A DNA stretch of 64,000 bases, from positions 18,989,450 through 19,053,449 of the forward strand of contig OU862927.1 of NCBI GenBank assembly GCA_917880885.1, written 5' to 3'. Each line of letters opens with the position of its first letter. Position 1 is the first letter of the stretch. A model generated the notes under the pieces. It was not told the origin of the DNA. It saw only the letters and a list, made by a program, of their open reading frames with translations, and ran no database searches. This stretch comes from Limnephilus marmoratus (Eukaryota; Arthropoda; Insecta; Trichoptera; Limnephilidae). The position numbers were made by a program, and so were the translations under genes. This document shows positions 1-11,037 of this stretch, one piece after another.

Positions 1-586
1 GGGTGGGACATACGTAATGCATGCTTTAACTTTTGAGGCTAGAAAAACACTACAGATAACATAAGCTAGTGCAGTCGATATTTTTGTTTGAGTTTTGAAA
101 ATTCATCCATGTTTCCAAAAACCAATAATGATTATAATGTCATTCAACATGTTGCAAAATACGAAAGCCTTTCCATCTCCTTTACACTCGTACTTTAATT
201 TTTGTGTATTCACCTGCACAACTGAAAGCAAATTTTCAAGGTAGTTATACTCTTACTTTTATTTTTGTGTATAACTGAATGCAAATTTTCACAGTAACCC
301 ATGTGACGAGAGAACCGTTGGAATTCCCACTTGAGTTCCCAACACTTTATAATATTCATACTTTCATTCAGAGTGTACGTGTCTTTGGAAAACCTGCTCT
401 TTGATACACGGGCGCACTTACAAACACTACTTTAGGTACAATGCTAAGGGAGTATTTTATATTCCGATGGAAATTACGTATGTATCCATTTGCTTTCCCC
501 TTTTTTCTCCAACTTCTCGCTATATACCAACGCAAATCAGCATTTGACGTTTAATTTGATTGCTTCTTTACTCTGCGTTGATTATA
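1..586. other. AT-rich intergenic DNA, no gene seen
   Basis: No supported ORF, RNA or transposon end is visible. A short imperfect duplication lies at about 185-295, where a segment containing TTTTTGTGTAT and GCAAATTTTCA occurs twice. The block ends at the TA target site of the mariner-like MITE that follows. Confidence 0.5.
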
Positions 587-1412
587 CAGCGTGTCCGGGG
601 GAAAAGTGCATTAACTTCGGGAGGTGATTCTACGCGATATTATAAGTAAAAAAGACAAACAACTCTTTTCGAAATTCCAACTTTTAGAGGTAGTTTTGTG
701 GTAAAGAGATAAAATTAGACCGGGGTGTGCGGCCAGCTTTATTAATTTCTGCTATTATGATACGGGCCAATCACAGCCATGCAATGTTGCCACACTCGTG
801 CCTGACAGGCTCACAGCAAGTAACTACTCAAAATAAGGATTTTTAGTAGGTACGTCTGTTATTAGTTATTTCATGATCGGGTATTTAATGGCCTTTTTTT
901 ATATTCCAGCCATTAAATACCCGAACACTTTTTTTAATTATGAGTTGTTTCATTTACAATAACTTAGGCTACAACTTGTTTTAGATCAACACTCTTATAA
1001 AACCTTTGGTTACAGCCCGACTCCCACTTTATCTGCTAAAGATAACTCTTTACTAAGATAATATTAATGCGAAAGAGAATTTTTAAAGGTAAACACACTG
1101 TTTATAACATAATAATAGAAACGGATGCGATCCTAGATCGTTAATCAGCCACTAGATCTGTAAAGCAGATGCAAACGGTCTGTAAAGCAGATGTAAATGC
1201 AGAGGTAACGTCTAACGGCAGTGTCGAACATTAAAATGCTAATAACCAATTAAAGACAAAAACGGAACGCAGAGGTCTGATTTGAACTCTTAACAACGTC
1301 TTTTGTATGGGAAAAAAAAGTTGGAATTTCGAAAAAGTTGTTAATCTTTTTTACTCCTACCATTATATAGAATCATCTCCCGAAGTAAATGCACTTTACC
1401 CCCGGACACCCG
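587..1412. mobile_element. mariner-like MITE with long terminal inverted repeats, interrupted
   Basis: The left end (CAGCGTGTCCGGGGGAAAAG) and the inverted right end (CGGGTGTCCGGGGGTAAAG when read on the minus strand) continue as an imperfect inverted repeat of about 100 bp. TA flanks both sides, as expected for Tc1/mariner-type insertion. A second, uninterrupted copy at 34989-35359 gives the expected length of about 370 bp. This copy is longer only because a 438-bp sequence is inserted at 858-1295. It carries no transposase ORF and is non-autonomous. Superfamily assignment rests on the TA duplication and end structure only. Confidence 0.75.
858..1295. mobile_element. 438-bp insertion of unknown class with 6-bp target duplication
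   Basis: It splits the MITE at 587-1412. The six bases ACGTCT occur immediately before it (852-857) and at its right border (1296-1301). Removing the insert plus one copy recreates the sequence of the intact MITE at 34989. Inside, CGGGTATTTAATGGC (878-892) pairs with GCCATTAAATACCCG (909-923) in a 15-bp hairpin, and TCTGTAAAGCAGATG is directly repeated at about 1157-1195. No coding capacity is seen. Class is unknown. Confidence 0.6.
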
Positions 1413-4140
1413 TATTTCTGTTGGATAATTCCAGGAAACTTTGCCGTCATCTATCTCTTGTATCCAGTGGCATTCTACGACCAAAGGCAGTCTGTTTGTA
1501 GATTTTCAAGTTCATATATGATTAATCTATTATTGTGCATTTGCATTGCATATTTGAAAACGATCAATTTTATTAAATATGATAAAGAAGAAGAGTCAAT
1601 ATATTTGTCAACTGAACAGGGGATCCGAGTTCGTCAAGTCAGAAGAATAATGTTAAATACAAATCTTTTAGAATTGCATATTATCAAGTAATCTAAAATC
1701 TCTGAATTTTTTTTTGTAGCTGTCTCAATGTACTCATCGCTCTTTTCCATGTAGAAAAAAAAGAATTCATTTGGCGTACTTCACACCGCATTTTTAGTGA
1801 ATCATCTCCCTATTTCAAAACAACACAGAAATTCAATGAAAGTATAGTTTCTCTTATAAGTGTACTATGTATTATAAGTTCACACTTTAAACACATAACT
1901 TCATCTCTTTATAATATTGTTTATAATAGCATTAACTCTTTATGTTTATGTTGTAAATCTTTATGCAATTCCTCCAACTTCTTATCAGGTACCTGGTTTA
2001 TACTTTTCAATACTTACTACTAACTTACCTGCTTATCTCATACACTGTAAATCCGAATATATTATACGTTACCAGGTTAATTCGGTAAATCCGAATATAG
2101 TAATATATGCTACCAGGTTACTTTTTCTATTTTGTTTGTTATGTAATTATGTACATTTCTTGGAATAATATGAACTAAACCTGCAAATTTGTCTGTCCTG
2201 GAACGGGAAACTTTCCTAGTTCTTCTAAACTTCCTAATATGTAATTGTACTTTCTTTTGTATCTATCTTAGTAAATAAATAAATAAATAAAATAAATTTT
2301 TTCGTGTTTTTTAAATACATTGATTTTGTTTTCTTGAATGAATGAATGAAAAAGAACCTTGTAAGTGCAATATCAACCTGAAACTCGGTAGACCCACTCG
2401 TTGTTGATGACAATGCATTCGGTCGGGGTACGTCGAAAATTGAAATAGTTAAAAAAAAATTTAGAAATTGATTTTTTAAATTCATTTTTCTTGAGGTAGG
2501 CACAGGTCTTCAGCCTTGATGGTGATTGATTTATTTAATGAGTCTAATCACAAAAAATAGCTTTTTTAAATTTTTTTGTGTTTTACAATAATAATTGAGA
2601 TATCAAGAAGATTATTATCGATTTCTGGTTTGCTTCCATATACCTTCATCACAAAACATTACATCTAGCAACATTAATACCTTATATAAGATATTTCCAA
2701 TTTTCTTATATATTCGTTTTTTATCGGTTTTTACAGTGTAGACATTAATAAGGAACTCAATTGAAAAATATTATGGTTTTAAAAAAAATGTTCATTTAGA
2801 CCAAAAAACGCTGATTCTGAATATATAAAATAATATTAAAAGCATAGTTTTTAAAAAAATATTAAAAGTCCATTTTTAATCGAGTCGTAGAAACACGCCG
2901 TCATGTTGGCATTATTAAAATGTTTAATGGTGACGCCACTGCTCATCGTGTCGTGCCGTCACCGCAAAGTCATTGTATGGGAATGTAGGTATGACACAAG
3001 CCATCGTATTAATTTATTCGTTTATTTACATACTGTTTACAGAGATTTAGTTGTTGCGTTTATTGAAACATTATTTAGGCCTAAATAATTCAGTTTAAAA
3101 ATAAAGGTATCTCTTATTAGTTTATTTCTATTATCGAAAATATTCAAAACCTACCGCACAAAAAATAGTAATGATATTCTAGGAAGAATACTTCGAACAA
3201 CGAATTTCAAAATGGCGGCAGTTGATCAGCTGATTTCCCGATCTTATAGTAACTTTTCACGAGTGATGACGTCACACGATTCACTACACATATGGCGGTT
3301 TTCGGGGGATCTTGAAAAATTAAAACTTTGACAATTATTTTAACTATTAAAACTAAGTCTAAAAAAATGCAGTTATTTAAGTTGGAAGGTCATTATTCAT
3401 AAAAAAATAAAAAAAATTGGACTGGAGTTCTCTATTATGCAACGCAAGAACAAGAGCGAACAAAAATCTCAAAAGGTGTTTGAACACGGTTTATATGAAA
3501 ACCTGATTAAAATGGTTCTTCTGCCAACAGAAAAAAAAACATGTTTGCACAATTATGGCGGAAAAACGAGATCTGAACAAAAGAGTGAAAAAAACCACGA
3601 TGTAAAATAAATGGGAGAAATCCAATTAAAGTTTTAGATTTTACAAAGCTTTTCGATCATTTTTGCTATGATCAACGGTCGATCAAAAAATAATCACATC
3701 TTTTTTATGTCACTGATCAATTTTCCTACTTTCCGTGCCTCATGGTGTGATCACATACATTTTTTAAATGAAAATGTACTCGTATTATATTTAAAGAGTT
3801 ATTAACGATAGAAAAAGACTGTGTAACAATTTTTAGACATTTTGTTTCGAAGAGTTTTACTTTCCATGTACATTTGTTACATAAATTTTAATTTTTCTAC
3901 TACCGGTATCGACACATACTCGTACGTGTCATTCACTAGCAAACTTAAAATTATCTTAAATTTCTGTTCAAGTACAAAAATGATTATATTTAATTAGGGG
4001 GGGCAACAAATTTTTTTTTTCAGATCAAAGATTTTTTTCAGGAGCTTTTCAGATCAAAACTAGCCTTCAGCATGAAAGCTCGTTTTTCCTGAGAAGTATT
4101 ATTATAATTACAATACGACAATAAACAGTCACTTCTTCTT
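1413..4140. other. AT-rich DNA with short repeats, no gene seen
   Basis: The short ORFs here have no recognisable domain and a composition like their surroundings. Visible structure is minor: a duplicated segment of about 40 bp containing AAATCCGAATATA and ACCAGGTTA at 2047-2122, an (AAAT)n run near 2272-2295, GAATG repeats near 2336-2350, and a (CTT)n run at 4133-4152 that forms the 3' tail of the adjacent minus-strand LINE. Confidence 0.45.
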
Positions 4141-4595
4141 CTTCTTCTTGGTGTGCCCTATCAGGTCGCCCCGACGTCGGCAATCACTCTGGAAAATGTC
4201 TCTCTGAGTTGCGCTGCCCGGAATAGCTCCTCCACACTTCTATTGCCGGTCCACTCTCGTACATTTCGCAGCCAAGACATTTGTCTCCTACCAGGCCCTC
4301 GGCGACCCTATATCTTGCCTTTCAATACCAATTGGAACAAGGGATACTTCTCTCCTCGAAGTATGTGACCCAGATATTAAATTTTCCTGACTTTCACCAA
4401 TGTAAGCAGCTCTCTATCTGCTCCAGCCCGCCTGACAATTTTTGTGTTGGTAATCATGTCGGTCCATGGGACCTTGAGCGTTCTCCGGTGAAGCCACATT
4501 TCAAAAGCCTCTAACCTGTTCATGGTATTTACCTTCAAGGTCCATGTCTCACATCCATACAGCAAGACTGACAACACATAACGATTAAACATTCT
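4141..4595 (-). pseudogene. RTE-like LINE reverse transcriptase, C-terminal fragment
   Basis: Minus-strand translation gives the C-terminal region of an RTE/BovB-type retrotransposon polyprotein: LLYGCETWTLKVNTMNRLEA, then KVPWTDMITN, then (after frame changes) YLGHILRGEKY, GPGRRQMSWLRN and a fading C-terminus ending in the (AAG)n tail. The YGCETWTL block is characteristic of this region downstream of the RT catalytic core. It is 5'-truncated and frameshifted, so it is a dead copy. A longer relative lies at 57195-57935 in the same orientation. Confidence 0.85.
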
Positions 4596-4632
4596 CTGCC
4601 TTGGTTTAAATAGTTACTGTTATTTTATTTAA

Positions 4633-5048
4633 GGCTGAATTTAGTCTCACGCTCACCGTCAGCGCTCATAGATCAGCGCGTAGTTCGTCAGCGCTGAGGC
4701 TCAGCGTGGCTCGGTCACTTACTGTACAGACGAAGACCAAAATCCTCAGGCGTACCTCATCGATAACTCGACCTGTATCCACTTCGCGATTCGCCATGAC
4801 TGTACACGCTGACGACGTCCGCTCCGCTCGACACTAGAACGCTCACTGAAAGCAGAGGCGCTCGTGCAATCGTCAGCGCCGACAGCTACGCGGCGCCGAC
4901 GCGCGACGCGTACGGCCGCGTGCCATCAGCGCTAACCACCTTGCGCGCTGATAGCTACGCGTCATTCAAAAACGCTTCCTAGAAGTTCATATATCTCGAC
5001 CATCAGCACCGACGGTGCGCGTGGGTCAGCGTAAGACTAAATTCAGCC
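4633..5048. mobile_element. GC-rich Harbinger-like MITE, 3-bp TAA target duplication
   Basis: The ends are GGCTGAATTTAGTCTCACGC on the left and the inverted match of GCGTAAGACTAAATTCAGCC on the right. TAA flanks both sides (4630-4632 and 5049-5051), the 3-bp duplication typical of PIF/Harbinger elements. The 416-bp interior is much more GC-rich than the surrounding DNA and repeats CAGCGC/CGTCAGCG motifs. No transposase is present. The family name is an inference from target duplication and end structure. Confidence 0.75.
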
Positions 5049-6711
5049 TAAAAATCTAAGTTTTTCAATCCAGCAACCTATAGTTTATAAGCACTAAAGA
5101 ATACAAGTCTCTTATACTTACCATGTGAAGATATTCATTCTTTGGGAAGAATATAAAGGACATATAATAATGAACTTAAAGCTTTTTCATTGTAACAATA
5201 TAAATTGCAAAATTTCCTGATAATTCTCTAGATCCAGACAGTCTACAATAAAATTAATTGGCAAAATTATCGCAGAAATTTTCAGTTTTACAAAAGTTTG
5301 TGGATTCCGGAGATTTGAAAAGTTTATCTCAAAGATCAAGAAAGAATGTTATTATAAGAAGAACAAACAGAATGGTCTTAAAACACGAAACCAAGTAAAT
5401 CTGATATTCTTTTCTTTACCTTTGAATTAAGCAAAGTTTTCATTCTTCGGATATCGTTGTAAATGGAGTGGAAGGGAGGAATGTTGAAATCTATCCAATA
5501 AAAATACTAATCCATGATAATTCAGAAAAGCGACAAATCAGAACATCTTTGAAAAGTAAAATAAAGTTATTCAAAATGAAGGGAAGGAACGGTTTCCAAG
5601 GCTGCGTTATTGATATTTTTTGGTAACACCCAAAACTCATCGAGCATGTCTAATTAAGGATGCAATTGAAATCCACTGTTCAAAAAGTAATCAATAACTC
5701 TCATTGCCTTCTGTGGGGCATAATTCACACTTTCACAGACGGTAGAAGTCTAACCTTCATAAAACCAAAGTAGACAAGAGTGGGGAGAACGAAGCACCGC
5801 ACAAAGAGGAGACCTTCCTGCTTATTTATAAACCATAAATTTAAATAACGTTTTTAAAATTTCAACAAGGAATTTATCATTTTGTCCAGAGAAATTTCAT
5901 TATCTCAATGTAAATTCTTTTTTCAAAATTTTAGTAACAATTGTACATGAAAAGTAAAAATCTTCCACTCGTACCCACTCCAATAAAGACTAATTGTTCA
6001 AACGGATATTATAATACCTGTGAATCTATGATGCAAGCACTAAACATTTAGTTCAACTTCAAATACACAAAAGGAAGGAAAACCATCTTTGAGACATGAA
6101 AAAAATATTGATTTATTTACAATTAATTCGAAACAAAACAACCCAACAGAGATACATATTATGGTGATAAACAGTACACGCACAAGCTTCTTCTAGAAGA
6201 ACTGTGTGGATCTTCAAGTGTTAGAATTGATGAATAGTCTCTAAGGCCACATATAAGCGGGATTCTGTTATCATTCAAATATTTCACGTCTATCCGTATG
6301 CAGGGCTCCGTTGGGACGTGAACCCTAGTTTGAGAAGCACTTAACAAGTCCACTGAATAAATTGACCGAGCCATTGTACGTGAATTGTTTATACTTCAAG
6401 AATAAAAGGTTACACCTTTTTATTATAATAACTGTAATATGAGAGACACAAAGTTATGGTACATTTTGTTCAGACCCTGTATGTGTTCCATAATATTAGG
6501 TTATATCTCTATCTAACCATCACGCCATTCTCCGCAGGGTGAGGCAGAGTGCATATTCTGTTAGACAGTGTACATGTTCTGTGGACCTCGCATCCAAAAA
6601 GGTGTGTTTCAATTTTTCTGTTTTAATAAAGCGAAAACAAAATTTGTATTTAGGTACTTAAATACCTAGGTACATAATTTATTACAAACCATAAATAATT
6701 AACTTTTTTTT
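5049..6711. other. AT-rich intergenic DNA with one weak ORF
   Basis: Mostly featureless. A minus-strand ORF of 71 codons (6374-6159, starting MARSIYSVDLL) begins about 15 bp after a TATAAA-like string, but it matches no family I know and its codon use is not distinctive. I do not call it a gene. Confidence 0.35.
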
Positions 6712-7250
6712 TTTACATTAACTCCACACAGGAGGCCCTGAGGAAAATAACTTCCCTCAGGGCCTATGTCATCTTTGAAGATGCTGTGTGGAGGGTCTTT
6801 TTGAGGAAAGGAAGGAGTGAACACGGGTCTTGAAGAGACCCATGTTGTAGGAGGGAGGAAAGACAGAGGCCGGCAAATCGTTCCACAGCCGAGTCGTTGA
6901 ACTCAAGAACGAGTCATAGAAACGACCCGTTCTCATGTGACTAATGTCACAGCTGAGCCGTTGAACTCAAGAACGAGTCATAGAAACGACCCGTTCTCAT
7001 GTGACTAATGTCAACCGTGTACAAATGTTGGCGCGTGTTTGGCGTGTTTCCCGACTATGCACCGGTGCCGAGGGGATCAATGACGCTAGTTCCTCGGAGC
7101 ATCTTCCATTGTAATATCGGTAGAACAAGGACAGCATTCCCACCTGACGCCTGTGCTCTAAAGATTGCAATCCGTCTGTTAAGATGGGAGAATCCATCAA
7201 ACGGACCGCCCGTTTCTGCACAGGCCTCAGGTGACGTGGAGGTACATAGA
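6712..7250 (-). pseudogene. CR1/jockey-group LINE, 3' end of ORF2 and tail
   Basis: Reading from 7221 downward, the ORF begins QKRAVRLMDSP, followed by LEHRRQVGMLSLFYRYYNGR and CSEELASLIP. This block is typical of the C-terminus of ORF2 in CR1/jockey-type non-LTR elements. It continues out of frame to RLWNDLPASVFPPSYNMGLF and SFLSSKRPSTQH, then a 3' tail containing CTCAGGGCC and CTCCTGTGTGGAG before an A-rich end. The reading is broken by a 64-bp tandem duplication at 6885-7012. A sister copy on the plus strand is at 51640-52118. Confidence 0.85.
6885..7012. repeat. 64-bp tandem duplication inside the LINE tail
   Basis: Two adjacent 64-bp units begin ACAGCCGAGTCGTTG and ACAGCTGAGCCGTTG and share GAACGAGTCATAGAAACGAC. 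The sister LINE at 51640 carries only one such unit, so the duplication is secondary. 64 is not a multiple of 3, so it also shifts the LINE reading frame. Confidence 0.85.
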
Positions 7251-7528
7251 TATTTTCAAATAATTAATTATTCTTTTTCAAAAATTCTTCAGGCCGGTAG
7301 GCACCAAAATGTTTATTCCGATGTGGCAGCTGGCGCGGGATAAAAATGTAGTATTTAAAAAGGCCACCATCTTGAACCGGAACCGGAATATAATAAAAAA
7401 ATTGAAGATTGATAATGTGCCAAATGGTCGAGTTTAAATAGGACTCCGAAAAGCTCATTCTTCAAAGCTCAGTTCTTCAATAGTTCCAAACAATTGATAG
7501 TACAATATCCTTAGTTAAGATTAAAATG

Positions 7529-7577
7529 TACTAGTCTATGGATAACAAGTCCAACATCGGGTGAAACCGGTCTAGTA
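7529..7577 (+). ncRNA. degenerate hammerhead-like motif
   Basis: TACTA at 7529-7533 could pair with TAGTA at 7573-7577 as helix I. Between them lies GAAAC (7563-7567) overlapping the palindrome ACCGGT and then C, matching the 3' half of the motifs at 18820-18870 and 18650-18700. The 5' core is CTATGGA where a functional hammerhead needs CTGANGA, so cleavage activity is unlikely. I read it as a decayed copy. Confidence 0.35.
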
Positions 7578-8135
7578 AAATAATATTAAGGTGGTAAAAA
7601 GGTGATGTCAGAAAATAATATTTTTAAGTCTTATTTTCGAAAACAAACTGCGAAAATTTCAAAACTTCATAATTCTCACCGCTCTTGAACGCGAAAGTTT
7701 TAGTTGCATTTCATGCTGAATGGAATTTAAAACATTTAAACCAACTTTAAATGTCCCTGTCTACTATTGAGCTTAAATAAAAAGTTCTTCCAGAAGTTTT
7801 CAGAAAAGATTCAACATAGAAAAGTTTTCACGGGGTCGGAAGAATAAAATAATAAAATTAACATTTATTTTAACCAAAGATATTGAAATATCTTTGATTT
7901 TAACCTATCTGCACATCTGAAGCGTCAGGTCAAATCATCTCCTTTTCATATCTTTAATTCCTTAGGTCCCACAGCATGCCTCTGTGGAGGATCTTTATTT
8001 TTTTTTTATTATAAAGAAAAGTTATACGATATTAGAGGAAATAAAATATTACAGAAAAAAGAAAAGTTCCAATAAACTACTTTTAAGTAGGATATGATTT
8101 TAGATTTTCACGGCCAAAAGCATTTTTGTTATTTG

Positions 8136-8274
8136 TTTTTGGGTGTTATGCCGTGTTGCGCTACCTCCTCCTTTAGCCAACGTTTCTTATACTTATAAAT
8201 TCAGCTGTTCCGGATGTGATAAGGTCTATGTGGGCCAGATGATGGGTGCTTTTACTTTGAAGTTTAAAAAATAA
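8136..8274 (+). pseudogene. Penelope-like element: terminal repeat remnant plus GIY-YIG fragment
   Basis: 8136-8186 (TATGCCGTGTTGCGCTACCT through AGCCAACGTTTC) matches the terminal-repeat segment at 15745-15785 that carries a hammerhead-like motif. Directly after it, 8185-8274 is open to a stop and reads TYKFSCSGCDKVYVGQ and onward. This matches the start of the GIY-YIG endonuclease domain of Penelope-like retroelements: a (G)(V/I)YK strand, a Cys-X2-Cys knuckle, then YVGQ. About 30 codons survive before the stop, so it is a fragment. The juxtaposition identifies the repeat family as Penelope-like. Confidence 0.7.
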
Positions 8275-8686
8275 AACTTATTATGCAGTTAGAAATTTTT
8301 TGTGTTACAAAAACAAATATTTCTTTCGGCGATACAATTTTTCAATATAATATTTGTTTTAACATTATTTGCACATTTTAAAATTTTGGCAGGTAACATA
8401 TTTAAGCAAGTAGGTATCATGAAGTCCAGCGTTCTTTGTCTTTCCTTCCTGTCTATCCTTCATTTAACGTAAAACGAGTATCGTAAGTGTAGTCCAGTCT
8501 ATTTATGTATATAGGGCTCTTCATATGCTGAAAAGTAATTTTATGCCACAGAATTGCTCTTACTGAGAGAATTTTGAGATTCTGATAAAAGTACGGAACA
8601 TTATGCCTTTGTTCTCGTATAAACTTTAATGAGCTAATAATTTAACTAACGAATTTTGAACTGATTGAACAAGGTTTACTTTTGTT

Positions 8687-9070
8687 TTACAGGAAAGTTC
8701 CCCAAGCTGTAATTTCGTACCTTATAATAGATTCAGCTAATGATAAATAAATTATTTGAAGCATGCATATTGGAACATAGAATTTAAGTTTATATAACCT
8801 ACTAACAATAGATCTCAGTCGTTCAGACTTGATCTTGAAATAAACACATTCTTCAACCAGTTCAATATTTTCACATGTAAACAATGCAGGGATACCAACA
8901 TGTACGCAATCTGAACCGTGTGTTTTTATTCTGGTGTAATAATATTTGCCTTGGCATTGGGTGATCTAATATGTATCAGTATAGTTTTTTTTTGCATTTA
9001 TGATTAAACCAGGGTTATGAGACCATTTCAAAAGTTCAATATAACCTTTTTGTAAGAGTTCAATACATAA
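8687..9070 (-). pseudogene. non-LTR retrotransposon RT fragment
   Basis: Minus-strand translation with frame breaks gives WSHNPGLIINAKKT and IHIRSPNA, the segment just after the RT catalytic box in jockey-group elements. It is followed by LKNVFISRS and, in the ORF 8884-8687, IIYLSLAESIIRYEITAWGT, which corresponds to the conserved region where new synthesis partners normally read SLIRYGI.AWG. It is 5'- and 3'-truncated, with several stops. Confidence 0.7.
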
Positions 9071-9855
9071 TTTTAAATAATTATATTATTACATTGGCTC
9101 CGGGCAGTTGGGGCTCTTGTGCAGTGTTCACAACCTTTTCTAGTTGTAGGTACCAACGTAACATAACACAATAATGTCAACTTTTGCATTTTCATTTGAT
9201 ATTGTTGTCTTTCGTATTTTTAAATCTTATATACAGGGTGTTAAGGGACGTACTTGACTTACTTGAATTAGTGATTCCTGATATCATTTGGAGTAAAAAA
9301 TGTACATCAAATGTTGGTCTCCGGTGACTTTTTTGATGTCTTGTTTTTATCTTTTTTTTTCATAATCAATCATTTTTTTCTTGCACATATCGTCATTGGT
9401 CACTCAGCCAAGTAGCCTACTAATTCCTCCTCACCCCACCCCTAACTGTCATATCTAGTGATGTTTTAAATTTATAGTTAAAAAAAAAAAAAAAAAAACA
9501 TCAAAAATGTTTTCGTTATGATGTTTTAACTCAACTTTTCATTAAACTTTTATGAACAGTCGATTACAATTCATGAGCATATAATTATTGATTTCAAAAC
9601 TTCTCTGCATCTCTCCACACATTATATTATCATTTTTATTATTATTACTCATACCTTCATTAGTTACATTTAACAATCATTTTCATCTCAGGAAAAATGA
9701 TCTACTAATATTCCGTAGACTTAGGTAATGTGTACTTTAACTCCCTTTTAGCGACAAAAGTATAAGCAGACTGCTAACGCACGTTAAAGTTGATATTTCA
9801 ATTCTACTAAATCATTTGACGTTTAGGAATTTTGATCCATAGACATTGATATATC
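9071..9855. other. AT-rich DNA, possible MITE end, poly(A) run
   Basis: ACAGGGTGTTAAGGGACGTAC at about 9233 resembles a mariner-type terminal repeat, but I found no matching inverted end. A pure A run of about 18 bases is at 9481-9498. No gene is seen. Confidence 0.35.
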
Positions 9856-10249
9856 AAATGTGCCATGGGCGTAGCCAGGGGGGGGGGGGTTGGGGGTTCA
9901 ACCCCCCCCCCCCGAAAAGTTAAAATATCAACATCAATAATATTAAAATAAGGAGAGTTAAGAGAATGTTATTTGTAACACTGACATCTCAAAATGATAT
10001 TATGTATCTAAAAAGATAAATGGGGACCTCTGAAAGAAATAAAATAATTTAACTTTTAAGTTCCGTTTTTTCGGTGAATGCGGTTGATTTTTTTTGGAAT
10101 TCCGTTTCTAATCAGTGGTAAGTGTACACGTACTTTGAAATTATTATTTCACTTAGCAACAAGTGTTAAATAAACATATATCAGGATTAGTGTTACAGAC
10201 AGGTGTTGGTGTATTGTGATTAGTGTTACAGTCAGTCAGCATAAATGTG

Positions 10250-10662
10250 ATTTAAATTAATAAATTACTTCGTTTTTATCACTTATATTATTTACAAAAC
10301 AGATATGTTTCGTCAGCAAAGCTGACTTCTTCAGGGTTTTGACAGAACTAATTTTAAAAATAGACATATATAGGTAATAGAGAAAAATAATCGACATAAA
10401 CAATAATAAAATTAGATAGAAAATAATGTTTTAAGGGACGAGGGGCAATATAGAACAGTTAAAAATTTTAAAAGGGGAATAGATTTAATAATGGATCATT
10501 TAAAAACAATTTTCGATTATTAATAATATTTAAATTTGCATTAACGCTCTTTCTAATCGAAAAGATCGAAATCTTAGAGATCGAAACATATAAAGGGTAA
10601 GGTAGGTAAACATATGTAAATAATAAAAGTGGTAAAAACGAAGTAATTTATTAATTTAAATC
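10250..10662. repeat. inverted-repeat element nested in the hAT-like MITE
   Basis: The left arm (from TTTAAATTAATAAATTACTT through CGTTTTTATCAC) is repeated in inverted orientation on the right (GTGGTAAAAACGAAGTAA through TTAATTTAAA). Similarity extends to the ATATGTTT segment, with a short deletion in the right arm. The left arm carries a hammerhead-like motif at 10302-10340. Inverted terminal-repeat arrangements of this kind are known for Penelope-like elements. No ORF is present. Confidence 0.65.
10302..10340 (-). ncRNA. hammerhead-ribozyme-like motif
   Basis: On the minus strand: CTGAAGA (10334-10328), then a perfect 6-bp helix GTCAGC/GCTGAC with a TTT loop, then GAAAC, then ACATAT and C. 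CUGANGA, a helix and GAAA are the conserved hammerhead core. The expected helix-III palindrome ACATGT has decayed to ACATAT here. CAAAAC before the core and GTTTTG after it could form helix I with one mismatch at its base. Confidence 0.5.
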
Positions 10663-11037
10663 AAAATGGTGCCACAAAATAAGTTTGCTGTGTTAGAAGA
10701 AATAAATGTGATTATTTGAATAATTTAAATTTTTTTTAACATGTACTACTAACGTTTATTATGTATTTTGTTTTGAAGTGAGTTTTATTTTCTATACACA
10801 TTTATTACTTTAATTTTATTAAAAAAAAGAAAAAAATTAAGTAGTTACATAGAAAATAAAAGTTTTCAAAGCAAATACAAAGTCCGACAATACCCCCCCC
10901 CCCCCCCGACACGAATTTTGCACTTTCAGTCGTTTTATTTTCTTGAACCCTCCCCGAAACTAAAACCTGGCTACGCCCGTGAAATGTGCTACGAATATCG
11001 ATATAAAGTCGTCGAGGTTCAACCTACCGATCCGGTG

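Larger units (their letters stand above)
9864..10981. mobile_element. non-autonomous hAT-like element with 8-bp target duplication
   Basis: The element starts CATGGGCGTAGCCAGG and ends CCTGGCTACGCCCGTG, near-perfect inverted repeats. The 8 bases AAATGTGC flank both ends (9856-9863 and 10982-10989). An 8-bp duplication is expected for hAT or P-type transposons. Both subterminal regions carry long G or C runs. There is no transposase ORF. A second inverted-repeat element with a hammerhead-like motif (10250-10662) is nested inside. Confidence 0.85.

Noticed and set aside
6159..6374. 71-codon minus-strand ORF with a TATAAA-like string upstream
   Set aside because: No homology recognised, and an ORF of this length is expected by chance here.
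9233..9260. Mariner-type terminus ACAGGGTGTTAAGGG
   Set aside because: No inverted partner found within several kilobases.
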